Below are positions 1 through 5,600 of a stretch of DNA of 10,094 nt, one piece after another. Position numbers and translations under genes: made by a program. Under the pieces are notes generated by a model. That model was given only the letters and a program-made list of their open reading frames with translations, was not told the origin of the DNA and made no database searches. Numbering within the stretch: position 1 is the stretch's first letter; every line of letters begins with the position of its first letter. This stretch comes from Thermoplasmata archaeon (GTDB lineage: Archaea > Thermoplasmatota > Thermoplasmata > UBA184): contig JAKAVH010000063.1 in the NCBI GenBank assembly GCA_021827545.1, positions 1-10,094 on the forward strand, written 5' to 3'.

Positions 1-33
1 CGAAATGGTAGCTGGGGACTATGTGCGGCCCCG

Positions 34-402
34 CTAAGACAGGAGTTTCTGTTTCACCCACTTTGTCACTGGGGCGAAGGTGGTGCTAGCTGAGACATCA
101 AGGAACTGAACCGTGACCATTGGTTTCGACGGCGGGTGCAATTCTCGTTCGTACTTGGGCATGGGAGCCACTTCGATAGTGTCCCAGATGATCACTCCTT
201 CGAGGTGGGCCTTGGCCAAGCTGTCAGAGTTCGCCAGGGACTGATGCCGAAAAGCGACTCCGTTTGCCCAGAGCAGCCCTGTCTGCGCCGGCGTGTTCGG
301 CGGTACGGGGGCACTAACCGCATCGAGAAGGCGCTCCACATTCTCGTAGACGGTGTGGCTACGAATCTCAAGCCGCTTCCAAGGCTCGAACACCACCTTC
401 AT
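34..402 (-). CDS. Hypothetical protein, 122 aa, second gene of the AbrB pair
   Basis: I do not recognise this family. It starts with an ATG at 402, 14 bases after the stop of the AbrB-like gene, with the purine-rich stretch AGGGAG in that gap as a likely ribosome binding site. The frame stays open further upstream, but that part runs antisense-frame through the AbrB gene and reads as Arg/Gly/Pro-rich noise, so the start at 402 is chosen. The product is soluble, begins MKVVFEPWKRLEIR, and has a possible helix around residues 15-30 (TVYENVERLLDAV) and alternating hydrophobic stretches near 66-80 and 95-112. No Cys pairs, signal peptide or membrane segment are visible. The tight spacing suggests co-transcription with the regulator, so it may be its partner or its target; that is an inference. 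Confidence 0.6.
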   Translation of the reverse strand: MKVVFEPWKRLEIRSHTVYENVERLLDAVSAPVPPNTPAQTGLLWANGVAFRHQSLANSDSLAKAHLEGVIIWDTIEVAPMPKYERELHPPSKPMVTVQFLDVSASTTFAPVTKWVKQKLLS

Positions 403-416
403 TTCTGCACTCCCTG

Positions 417-851
417 CTAAGCTTCTGCCGGCCCCACGAGGGCCCGGCTCTCGACCTGGGGGTTGACCATGACAACCTGCGGAAGATCCCTGGTTCCGCT
501 TGGTCTCGGGAATGTCATCGGGTCGTTCCAAGCCGCGGGTAGCAACCTGGCTGACTGGATCACCGCCCTCAATTCCGGCGGCAGTCTCTCGACGGTCTCC
601 GGCATCCTTGACCAATCTATCAGGTGATACCACTTGGCCTGCTCGGCCTGGAAAAAGAGGTGGTCGTTCGGGTGGAGATGGAGCTTGCGTTGAACATCTT
701 TGGGGATCGTTACTCGCAGCACGTAGTACTCCTTGCCACGACGAGTTCGCGCCTTCTGGACTTTCGCCGTGAAGGGCACGCTGTCTCTCTGCGACACCGC
801 GTAGAACTGAACCCGGGAGGTCTCCATCGTCGCGGTCACGAGCAACTGCAT
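417..851 (-). CDS. AbrB/SpoVT-type (swapped-hairpin) DNA-binding regulator, 144 aa
   Basis: Residues about 41-80 read as a SpoVT-AbrB swapped-hairpin unit: EYYVLRVTIPKDVQRKLHLHP, then a short beta stretch (HLFFQAE) and a last strand (WYHLIDW). Such domains dimerise and bind DNA; in archaea they serve as transcription factors or as antitoxins. The basic segment KARTRRGK just before it fits DNA contact. The C-terminal 60 residues are Pro-rich and not recognised. The ATG at 851 is preferred because the TATA run is centred about 27-30 bases upstream, which would give a leaderless message. The alternative ATG at 827 (METSRVQ) has no Shine-Dalgarno sequence. A 122-codon gene follows 14 bases downstream. 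A perfect palindrome lies between TATA box and start, so autoregulation is plausible. Confidence 0.72.
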   Translation of the reverse strand: MQLLVTATMETSRVQFYAVSQRDSVPFTAKVQKARTRRGKEYYVLRVTIPKDVQRKLHLHPNDHLFFQAEQAKWYHLIDWSRMPETVERLPPELRAVIQSARLLPAAWNDPMTFPRPSGTRDLPQVVMVNPQVESRALVGPAEA

Positions 852-860
852 GACCCAACC

Positions 861-876
861 ATGACCCCGGGGTCAT
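861..876. promoter_or_regulatory. Perfect 16-bp palindrome, candidate operator
   Basis: ATGACCCCGGGGTCAT is perfectly self-complementary. It sits 10 bases upstream of the AbrB start and its right edge enters the TATA run. Further copies of the half-site ATGACC occur at 850-855, overlapping the AbrB start codon, and at 899-904, in the promoter of the divergent winged-helix gene. The arrangement suits a dimeric repressor controlling one or both directions. Which protein binds is not shown; both neighbours are DNA-binding candidates. Confidence 0.55.
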
Positions 877-887
877 ATATATATATA
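875..887 (-). promoter_or_regulatory. TATA box of the AbrB operon
   Basis: A 13-base alternating AT run in otherwise GC-rich sequence, centred about 27-30 bases upstream of the ATG at 851. This matches the spacing of an archaeal TATA box for a leaderless or very short-leader transcript. The run is nearly symmetric, so it could also serve the + strand gene at 921. Confidence 0.65.
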
Positions 888-893
888 CTCCAC

Positions 894-900
894 ATTTTAT
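894..900 (+). promoter_or_regulatory. Probable TATA box of the winged-helix gene
   Basis: ATTTTAT lies 21-27 bases before the ATG at 921, the usual archaeal distance for a transcript starting at the start codon. No Shine-Dalgarno sequence precedes the ATG, which agrees with leaderless translation. The longer AT run at 875-887 is an alternative box and would give a leader of about 13 bases. Confidence 0.45.
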
Positions 901-920
901 GACCATACCCATTAACGCCA

Positions 921-1220
921 ATGCCCGATTTGGACGAGCCGAGCAAGGCCGTGCTAATCGGACTCGCAGAGGCTTGCAACTACTCCTTGAGCGCCCATGT
1001 TCCCCTCAATGCGGTCCGTTCGAAAGTTGATAAGTGCTTGCGGGACAGCGTCGGCGGAATACTTGACCACCTTCGACATGGCCAATTTTGCCAAGAGCAC
1101 CCCACGGGAGGAGGCACGACCTGGGGCCTCACACGTCTTGGTTGGAACTATGTGAATCGGCTTCTCGGTGCGGGGGAGCGGGTCGGTGTCGACAGACGGC
1201 ATCAGGTCCATCCATTGTGA
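921..1220 (+). CDS. Small winged-helix DNA-binding protein, 99 aa (putative)
   Basis: The product looks like a stand-alone winged helix. A helical stretch (about residues 7-18) is followed by a helix that could be the recognition helix (residues 31-53, AVRSKVDKCL to GGILDHLRHG). Then come a Gly-rich turn (PTGGGTT) and a wing-like strand running into WGLTRLGWNYVNRLL, which resembles the L-T-x-x-G-x-x-Y end of MarR/ArsR-like wings. No ligand domain is present. It is transcribed away from the AbrB pair and shares its control region, so it may regulate that pair or be regulated by it. The last 18 residues are basic and look unstructured. The fold assignment rests on pattern reading only; the gene call is supported by the promoter position and by its place in the divergent layout. 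Confidence 0.55.
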   Translation: MPDLDEPSKAVLIGLAEACNYSLSAHVPLNAVRSKVDKCLRDSVGGILDHLRHGQFCQEHPTGGGTTWGLTRLGWNYVNRLLGAGERVGVDRRHQVHPL

Positions 1221-1291
1221 GCGTTACTCGCCGGTTGACTTTCTGAATCCCTCGCCTGCCGCGTTCGAGCGGTGGTCTCACCGTGATCGGA

Positions 1292-1879
1292 TCAGATTGC
1301 CCCGCGTGCGCGCTTTACCGGGATGACATCGAGCTGAGCCCGTATGAACGCTTCGACTGGATGCAGTCCGAGTGAGACATTACAGAAGAGGGAGATAGCC
1401 AACTCGCTGCCTTGCCTTCCGCTGAGGGGCTCAACGCCCGCCTTGCGAAGTGTAGCGTCGAGTTCTGTTTGCTTCGCCTCGGGCCGGCCCGTGTAGTTGA
1501 TGTCCTCTTGGTCCAAGATCCATCCGAGGGCATTCAGGATGTACTCGGGAGGGTATCCGGGAAGCCCTTCCAGTTCCGACCCAACCCCCGCAAGTACCTC
1601 CGATGGAGCTCTCCCCTTCCATACGTCGATGATTCCCCGGAACAGCTTCCCTGCCTTGGCCTCACTCGCGCACTTCTTCCCGTAGTAGTCGATCAGGAAG
1701 TGGGCGTGCTTCGGTGTGACAGACCGAATCCTCGGTGAGGTCTGGGTGATGAGTTTTACTCGAAAATCTCTCTCTGACTTTCCATTCTCTGTTTTGATAA
1801 GCAGCCATCCGTTCGAGAGCCGGACAACCTCTCGGACTTCCTTGCCTCGAACTCTCGCGCCGACCACGATTTGAGGCAT
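1292..1879 (-). CDS. Hypothetical protein, 195 aa, downstream of the zinc-ribbon gene
   Basis: I do not recognise this family. The N-terminal 45 residues look like small beta strands (PQIVVGARVRGKEVREVVRL, then WLLIKTENGKSERDFRVKLI). The rest is largely helical, with a conserved-looking core YPPEYILNALGWILDQEDINY at about residues 110-130 and an acidic/basic stretch GRPEAKQTELD after it. There is no signal peptide or membrane segment. A TTG at 1897 would add six residues, but the ATG at 1879 is preferred because the archaeal Shine-Dalgarno core GGTGA lies ten bases upstream. The gene follows the zinc-ribbon gene closely and is probably co-transcribed with it. It converges on the winged-helix gene, leaving a 71-base gap. 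A role in nucleic-acid handling is possible from the company it keeps but is not shown. Confidence 0.65.
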   Translation of the reverse strand: MPQIVVGARVRGKEVREVVRLSNGWLLIKTENGKSERDFRVKLITQTSPRIRSVTPKHAHFLIDYYGKKCASEAKAGKLFRGIIDVWKGRAPSEVLAGVGSELEGLPGYPPEYILNALGWILDQEDINYTGRPEAKQTELDATLRKAGVEPLSGRQGSELAISLFCNVSLGLHPVEAFIRAQLDVIPVKRARGAI

Positions 1880-1887
1880 GAACGACG

Positions 1888-1895
1888 CCTCACCC
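1888..1895 (-). promoter_or_regulatory. Shine-Dalgarno site deciding the start at 1879
   Basis: GGGTGAGG on the minus strand matches the archaeal anti-SD complement GGTGA. It is placed correctly for the ATG at 1879 but overlaps the region right after the alternative TTG at 1897, so it argues for the shorter protein. It shows that internal operon genes here use SD sites, while promoter-proximal genes look leaderless. Confidence 0.5.
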
Positions 1896-1915
1896 AAGGT
1901 CGGGGCAGATAGTTG

Positions 1916-2221
1916 TCAGGGTGCCCGCCAAATTGGCAGCATGAATCCGTGAAGACGGCACGACGTACAGACGAACTTGGGCACGCCCGCTACTGTTTCG
2001 CCTGCCTGATGGAGCGTTTGAGTTCCACACCGGAAACAGCGGTAGCCTCGACGACTGGTGGGAGACGCCTTGGTCCAGCCCGCATTGTGGTCGAACCCAA
2101 TGAAGTCTCCTTGAGAGCACACCCATGTTCCTCTGCCCTCGGCATAGATCGTTAGTGACCCGCACCTGGGACACTTTTTGCCCCTACCGCGGTACGGCAT
2201 GGGAGAAGAGCATGCTTTCAT
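1916..2221 (-). CDS. Zinc-ribbon protein with two Cys knuckle sets, 101 aa
   Basis: Two tandem ribbon-like units are visible. The second is complete: Cys62-x2-Cys65 and Cys85-x2-Cys88 (RCFRCG to VCTSC). The first has Cys17-x2-Cys20 and Cys35, but the expected fourth Cys is absent; Asp39 or His45 could fill in, or this unit may bind no metal. Aromatic and basic residues around both units fit nucleic-acid binding, but no catalytic domain is present. The start is uncertain: the ATG at 2221 is the longest, and an ATG at 2200 (MPYRGRG) loses nothing recognisable. A weak AAAA/TTTT tract near 2226-2229 would sit about 27 bases before 2200. The 195-residue gene follows 36 bases after the stop and is probably in the same transcript. 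Confidence 0.65.
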   Translation of the reverse strand: MKACSSPMPYRGRGKKCPRCGSLTIYAEGRGTWVCSQGDFIGFDHNAGWTKASPTSRRGYRCFRCGTQTLHQAGETVAGVPKFVCTSCRLHGFMLPIWRAP

Positions 2222-2252
2222 GGCACAAAACGTCTACGCCGTGGCACAGAAC
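2221..2252 (+). repeat. Tandem 11-bp direct repeat, 21-bp period
   Basis: TGGCACAAAAC at 2221-2231 recurs as TGGCACAGAAC at 2242-2252, one mismatch in 11. The 21-bp spacing is two helical turns, so two protein subunits would sit on the same DNA face. The pair lies in the 110-bp divergent region between the zinc-ribbon gene and rpl10e and touches the zinc-ribbon start codon. A regulatory role is only inferred. Confidence 0.3.
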
Positions 2253-2299
2253 CCCCTACTCCGCTGAGGTTTTGTTCCAAAGCCCCCCGGGGCGCAACC

Positions 2300-2306
2300 A
2301 TTTTAA
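2300..2306 (+). promoter_or_regulatory. TATA box of rpl10e
   Basis: ATTTTAA, an AT island in GC-rich sequence, ends 25 bases before the ATG at 2332. No Shine-Dalgarno sequence lies before that ATG, so the transcript is probably leaderless. Confidence 0.55.
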
Positions 2307-2331
2307 GACGCCCCTCGTCAGCGCCGCGTGG

Positions 2332-2856
2332 ATGACGCGCAAGCCCGCCCGGATGTACCGCAAGGTGGAGGGCCAAGTCTACACTCGGCAGGAGTACATG
2401 GGAGGGATTCCGACCTGTCGGGTCACGCAGTTCGACACCGGCAACCCCCGCGGCGATTTCTCGCTCGAGCTCACGCTCTCGACCGATGAGGCGGCGCAGG
2501 TGCGCGACGTCGCGCTCGAAGCCGCGCGCGTGAGCGCGGTGCGCGTGCTCGAGAAGATGGCGCCGAACGCCTTTCACCTGAAGGTCCGGCGCTACCCGCA
2601 CCAGATCCTCCGCGAACACAAGATGGCGATGGGAGCGGGAGCGGACCGGATCAGCGACGGGATGCGCCGCGCGTTCGGCAAGCCGGTTGGCCATGCCGTC
2701 CGGGCCGCGATCGGCGAGTCGCTCCTCACGGTCTACACGACGCCCGGGCACCTCGGAGACGCCAAGGAAGCCCTTCGGAAGGCGGCCCACAAGCTGCCGG
2801 TGCCTACCCGGGTGGCGGTGGTGGAGCGGCGGCCGTCGTCGGCGCCCGCACAATAA
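2332..2856 (+). CDS. rpl10e: 50S ribosomal protein L10e (uL16 family), 174 aa
   Basis: This is the archaeal/eukaryotic form of uL16, a large-subunit protein at the base of the central protuberance near the A-site tRNA. Family marks run the whole length: the start MTRKPARMYRKVEGQVYTR, then EYMGGIP, VTQFDTGN, ALEAARVSA, FHLKVRRYPHQILREHKMA, the hallmark GAGADRISDGMRRAFGKPVG at about 101-120, and AKEALRKAAHKLPVP near 144-157. The length matches archaeal L10e. The frame is open upstream of 2332, but the family begins at this Met and a TATA box lies at the leaderless distance. The last ten residues (RRPSSAPAQ region) are family-variable, and their DNA is shared with the 3' end of the UspA gene on the other strand. 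Function and name are secure. Confidence 0.96.
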   Translation: MTRKPARMYRKVEGQVYTRQEYMGGIPTCRVTQFDTGNPRGDFSLELTLSTDEAAQVRDVALEAARVSAVRVLEKMAPNAFHLKVRRYPHQILREHKMAMGAGADRISDGMRRAFGKPVGHAVRAAIGESLLTVYTTPGHLGDAKEALRKAAHKLPVPTRVAVVERRPSSAPAQ

Positions 2857-3289
2857 GCACCGGGCAGCTCACGTGGTGGAGGAGCGCCTCCGAGACGCTG
2901 CCGATCAACAGGCGCTTCGCGCTCGACAGCCCCCGGGATCCGAGGACCAAAAGGTCGGTCGGGTGGGATTCGAGGTAGTTGAGGATCTCGTCGACGACGA
3001 CGCCTTCCAGCAGGACGCTCTCGACCGCCGCGACCCCGGCCGATTTCGCTTGCGCGACCGCCGATTCGAGCACGCGGCGATATCGGCTCGACTCCCCCTC
3101 GAAGATCTGCGGGGCGACCCACGGTTCGCTCGGCGCCGCGTAGACCGTGTGGATCGGCGCGACCGCCACGATCGTGAGCGAAGCGGAGAACTTCTTCGCC
3201 AGATCGGCCGCGTACTCCAGCGCGGTCGCGGCGGTCGGCGAACCGTCGACCGCGACGGTAATTCGTCGGACCGCGGGGGCGCCCATCAT
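2804..3289 (-). CDS. Universal stress protein, UspA family, ATP-binding type, 161 aa
   Basis: A single Usp domain. The first strand VRRITVAVDGSPTAATALEYA carries the nucleotide-contacting Asp15. The C-terminal signature G117-S-R-G120, nine residues, then G130-S131 matches the G-2x-G-9x-G(S/T) motif of ATP-binding members, followed by SEALLHHVSCPVLIVR. Such proteins are cytoplasmic dimers linked to stress tolerance; the client is unknown. The ATG at 3289 or the adjacent ATG at 3286 can start it, both about 25 bases from a TATA-like box. The tail is low-complexity (TTAAAPPPPPG) and lies in the 53 bp that overlap the rpl10e 3' end. The gene has its own promoter between it and the tRNA gene. Confidence 0.92.
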   Translation of the reverse strand: MMGAPAVRRITVAVDGSPTAATALEYAADLAKKFSASLTIVAVAPIHTVYAAPSEPWVAPQIFEGESSRYRRVLESAVAQAKSAGVAAVESVLLEGVVVDEILNYLESHPTDLLVLGSRGLSSAKRLLIGSVSEALLHHVSCPVLIVRAPTTAAAPPPPPG

Positions 3290-3310
3290 CGTCCCGCTAG
3301 CGACCCCGAC

Positions 3311-3316
3311 TATTTC
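3311..3316 (-). promoter_or_regulatory. TATA-like box of the UspA gene
   Basis: GAAATA on the minus strand, in GC-rich surroundings, is centred about 25 bases upstream of the double ATG at 3289/3286. That fits a leaderless archaeal transcript that does not depend on the tRNA gene upstream. Confidence 0.45.
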
Positions 3317-3360
3317 TGTCGTCCGGTCGGCTCGGCCCCACCGCGCACGGCCTTCCCCGA

Positions 3361-3465
3361 TAGCGGGGCATGGATTTGAACCATGGATCTACGGGTTATG
3401 AGCCCGTCGGGATTTCAGGACGCGCGACGCGCGGTCGGGCGCTTTCCTGACTACCCTACCCCGCT
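3361..3465 (-). tRNA. Initiator tRNA-Met (CAU) with a D-loop intron
   Basis: The minus strand folds as a complete tRNA. Acceptor AGCGGGG/CCCCGCT has the A1-U72 pair of archaeal initiators. D-stem is GGG/CCC. Anticodon arm ACGGG-CTCATAA-CCCGT carries the three G-C pairs (29-31/39-41) typical of initiators and the anticodon CAU. T-arm is CATGG-TTCAAAT-CCATG, and A73 lies at 3361. CCA is not encoded. The gene is 105 nt, about 30 too long; the excess lies in the D-loop and is explained as an intron at 3415-3444. Removing it leaves a 75-nt tRNA whose D-loop (TAGTCAGGAAAT) looks like that of intronless euryarchaeal initiators. A TATA box lies 26 bases upstream. As the initiator it delivers the first methionine of every protein, so splicing must be efficient. 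Confidence 0.93.
3415..3444 (-). other. tRNA intron, about 30 nt, in the D-loop (bulge-helix-bulge)
   Basis: Exon CAGG (3449-3446) pairs with intron CCTG (3419-3416), forming a four-pair central helix. It is flanked by AAA bulges at 3445-3443 and 3415-3413, the expected 3-4-3 geometry. The intron interior is a hairpin: GCGC with GCGT (one G-U), a C-C mismatch, then CGAC/GTCG closing a five-base loop. The D-stem GGG/CCC acts as a loose outer helix. Because both bulges are AAA, four cut positions one base apart give the same mature tRNA; the coordinates are one of these. The splicing enzyme would be the archaeal tRNA endonuclease, not seen in this window. Confidence 0.82.
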
Positions 3466-3487
3466 GCGCGCGAGGGAGCACGTCGGC

Positions 3488-3494
3488 CTATATG
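3488..3494 (-). promoter_or_regulatory. TATA box of the initiator tRNA gene
   Basis: CATATAG on the minus strand is centred 26 bases upstream of the mature tRNA 5' end, so transcription would start at or near the first tRNA base. The box is nearly symmetric and could also fire toward the GH15 gene, giving a leader of about 55 bases to the GTG at 3570. Confidence 0.6.
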
Positions 3495-3569
3495 AGCTTC
3501 GAGCGTCCACGGTCGGCGTACTCCGACGCGGCCGACCGAGTCGAATACCGAGGCTAGCTACATAGCAGG

Positions 3570-5498
3570 GTGCCGAATCGGAGAGACGTGCCCCGACACG
3601 CTCGAGAGGGATCGCTCCCGAGCGCGGCGGCGGGGCGTTCTCGTCGATTGGCCGATTCCGGCGTTGAGGGAGTTGGGCTGCCGGTTCCCCGGTCGCTCCA
3701 CGATTACGGGGTCGTCGGGAATCTGCACACGGCCGCGCTCGTCTCCCGGTTCGGCTCCGTCGATTGGCTCTGCCAGCCTCGTTTCGCCTCCCCGAGCGTC
3801 TTCGCCCGGATCCTCGATAATGAGCGCGGGGGACACCTTGCCATCCGGCCGGAAGAGCCGGCGCGCTCTCGGCAGAGGTATCTCGGCCTGACGAACATCC
3901 TCGTCACGACGTTCGAGCTCGCGCATCATCGGACGCTCACGATCACGGACCACATGCCGCTTCCCCCGTCCGACGACGAGCCCGGCATCCCGCTCCTCGT
4001 GCGGGAGGTCACGGCGCACGGCGGGGCCGTCGCCGTCCGCACCGAGCTCTCTCCCCGGTTCCGCTACGCTACGGAGCGCCCCCGGTTCGACCGCGTCCGC
4101 GACGGCTGGCGAGTCTACGGCCGGCAGGACCGCGCCTGGACGGCGGTCCCCGACGGCGCGATGGTCGAAGACGGCGCGCTGGTGGCCGAGTCGATCGTCT
4201 CGCCCCACCGGCCGATGGTGGTGGAATGGGCTTGGGAGGACCGACGGCCGACCGACGAAGCGCCGGACCGCCTACGGACGGCGACCGCCCGGCGCTGGCG
4301 GTCGTGGGTGCACTCGACCCGTTCGCACTTCCATCGCTCGGCCCATCCGTGGCACCCGTGGGTGGTCCGCTCGGAGCTGACCCTCAAGCTGCTGAGCCGC
4401 GCCGACACCGGGGCGTTCGTCGCCGCCCCGACGACGTCTCTCCCCGAGTGGCCCGGCGGGTCGCGCAACTGGGATTACCGGTACGTCTGGATTCGCGATG
4501 CGTCACTGACGGCGGAGGTCCTCCTCTCGCTCGGCCACACCCGCGAGGCGAAGGGGTTCCTCCGATGGGCGTTCGAGCGGCTCAACCGGCGCAGCCCGAC
4601 CGCCCTGCGCGTCGTCTACGGCGCCCACGGCGAGACGCGCCTCGCGGAGCGGTCGCTCGCCCACCTCGACGGTTTCCGCGCGTCCCGCCCCGTGCGGGTC
4701 GGCAACGGAGCGGCCCGGCAGTTCCAGCTCGACATCTACGGCGAGCTGTTCGACGCCGCCTATCTCTTGGGTCGGCTCGATCCGTCGTTCGTCGAGCCGG
4801 CCTGGCCGTCGTTGCGGGCGATCGCCGAGACGCTGGTGCGGGTTCGACGACGGCTCGACCACGGCATCTGGGAGATCCGGGGTCCGCCGCGCGCCTTTGT
4901 GCACTCCCGGGTGATGGCGTGGGTCGGCTTCGACCGGGCCCGACGGCTCGCCGAAGAGATCGACGACCGTCGCGCGGCCGAACGGTACCAGGAGTGCGCG
5001 GCCCAGCTGCACCACGAAATCACGACCCACGGGGTCGACGATCGGACCGGCGGTTTCGCGCAGTGCTATCAGAACCGCCAACCCGACGCCGCCAACCTCC
5101 GGATCCCGATCGTCGGATTCTTGCCGTACGACGACGACCGGGTTCGGGCGACCGTGCGATGGATCGAGGACGAGCTGACCGACGGGCCGTTCGTCCATCG
5201 ATACCGGGCGCCGGACGGGCTCGACGGCCCGGAGGGAGCGTTCTTGCCGTGCTCGTTCTGGCTCGTGATCGTCCGCGCGCGCATGGGACGCGTCCGGGAG
5301 GCTCGCCGGCAGCTCGACGGATTGTTGACGGCCGCCACGCCGCTCGGCTTGTTCGCGGAGGAGTACGAGCCGATCGCACGGGAGCCGCTCGGAAATTTTC
5401 CGCAGGCGTTCAGCCACGTCGGGTTGCTGCGGGCGATCCAAGCCGTGGCCGAGTCGGAGGGCCGTTCCCGACGAGTCCCGCGACCCCGCAACGGTTAA
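3570..5498 (+). CDS. GH15 glycoside hydrolase (glucoamylase/trehalase family), 642 aa
   Basis: A cytoplasmic inverting alpha-glucosidase, with no signal peptide. An N-terminal beta-sandwich begins at about residue 42 (SLHDYGVVGNLHTAALVSRFGS, then VDWLCQPRF). The (alpha/alpha)6 catalytic barrel begins near 262 and carries the substrate-binding block RNWDYRYVWIRDAS (299-312). The general acid is Glu435 in GIWEIRG, followed by SRVMAWVGFDRA. The general base is probably Glu597 in GLFAEEYEP, with GNFPQAFSHVGLL after it. Archaeal members of this shape from Thermoplasma and Sulfolobus have been characterised as trehalases and related forms as glucoamylases; the sequence alone does not decide. The start is uncertain: GTG 3570 gives a basic 40-residue lead not typical of the family, and GTG 3588 and TTG 3648 are also in frame. 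The neighbouring trehalose-synthase-like enzyme favours trehalose or a similar glucoside as substrate. Confidence 0.9.
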   Translation: MPNRRDVPRHAREGSLPSAAAGRSRRLADSGVEGVGLPVPRSLHDYGVVGNLHTAALVSRFGSVDWLCQPRFASPSVFARILDNERGGHLAIRPEEPARSRQRYLGLTNILVTTFELAHHRTLTITDHMPLPPSDDEPGIPLLVREVTAHGGAVAVRTELSPRFRYATERPRFDRVRDGWRVYGRQDRAWTAVPDGAMVEDGALVAESIVSPHRPMVVEWAWEDRRPTDEAPDRLRTATARRWRSWVHSTRSHFHRSAHPWHPWVVRSELTLKLLSRADTGAFVAAPTTSLPEWPGGSRNWDYRYVWIRDASLTAEVLLSLGHTREAKGFLRWAFERLNRRSPTALRVVYGAHGETRLAERSLAHLDGFRASRPVRVGNGAARQFQLDIYGELFDAAYLLGRLDPSFVEPAWPSLRAIAETLVRVRRRLDHGIWEIRGPPRAFVHSRVMAWVGFDRARRLAEEIDDRRAAERYQECAAQLHHEITTHGVDDRTGGFAQCYQNRQPDAANLRIPIVGFLPYDDDRVRATVRWIEDELTDGPFVHRYRAPDGLDGPEGAFLPCSFWLVIVRARMGRVREARRQLDGLLTAATPLGLFAEEYEPIAREPLGNFPQAFSHVGLLRAIQAVAESEGRSRRVPRPRNG

Positions 5499-5509
5499 TC
5501 GGGGGACGG

Positions 5510-5600
5510 CTTCTCCGAGAAGGTTCCGCGTCCGGATCGAGCGGGGTCGACCGTCGTTTCCGTCGGCTCGACCCCGGCTCGCCCACCCCGCGACGCGGGG
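5510..5600. other. Three inverted repeats between the GH15 and glycosyltransferase genes
   Basis: The 116-base gap holds CTTCTC-C-GAGAAG (5510-5522), a long stem GGGGTCGA (5543-5550) with TCGACCCC (5568-5575) extended by CCG/CGG, and CCCCGCG-A-CGCGGGG (5586-5600), which ends 14 bases before the next start. No T-run follows and no TATA box is present. They are more likely RNA hairpins for processing, stability or attenuation than a terminator or promoter. Confidence 0.45.

Noticed and set aside
403..921. Long minus-strand frame continuing upstream of the 122-residue gene
   Set aside because: It overlaps the AbrB gene in another frame and reads as Arg/Gly/Pro/Ser-rich sequence without fold-like pattern. 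The AbrB frame has a recognisable domain and a well placed TATA box.
1284..1294. Inverted repeat TGATCGGATCA at the 3' end of the 195-residue gene
   Set aside because: Five-base arms around one base are expected by chance, and no T-run follows. Not enough for a terminator.
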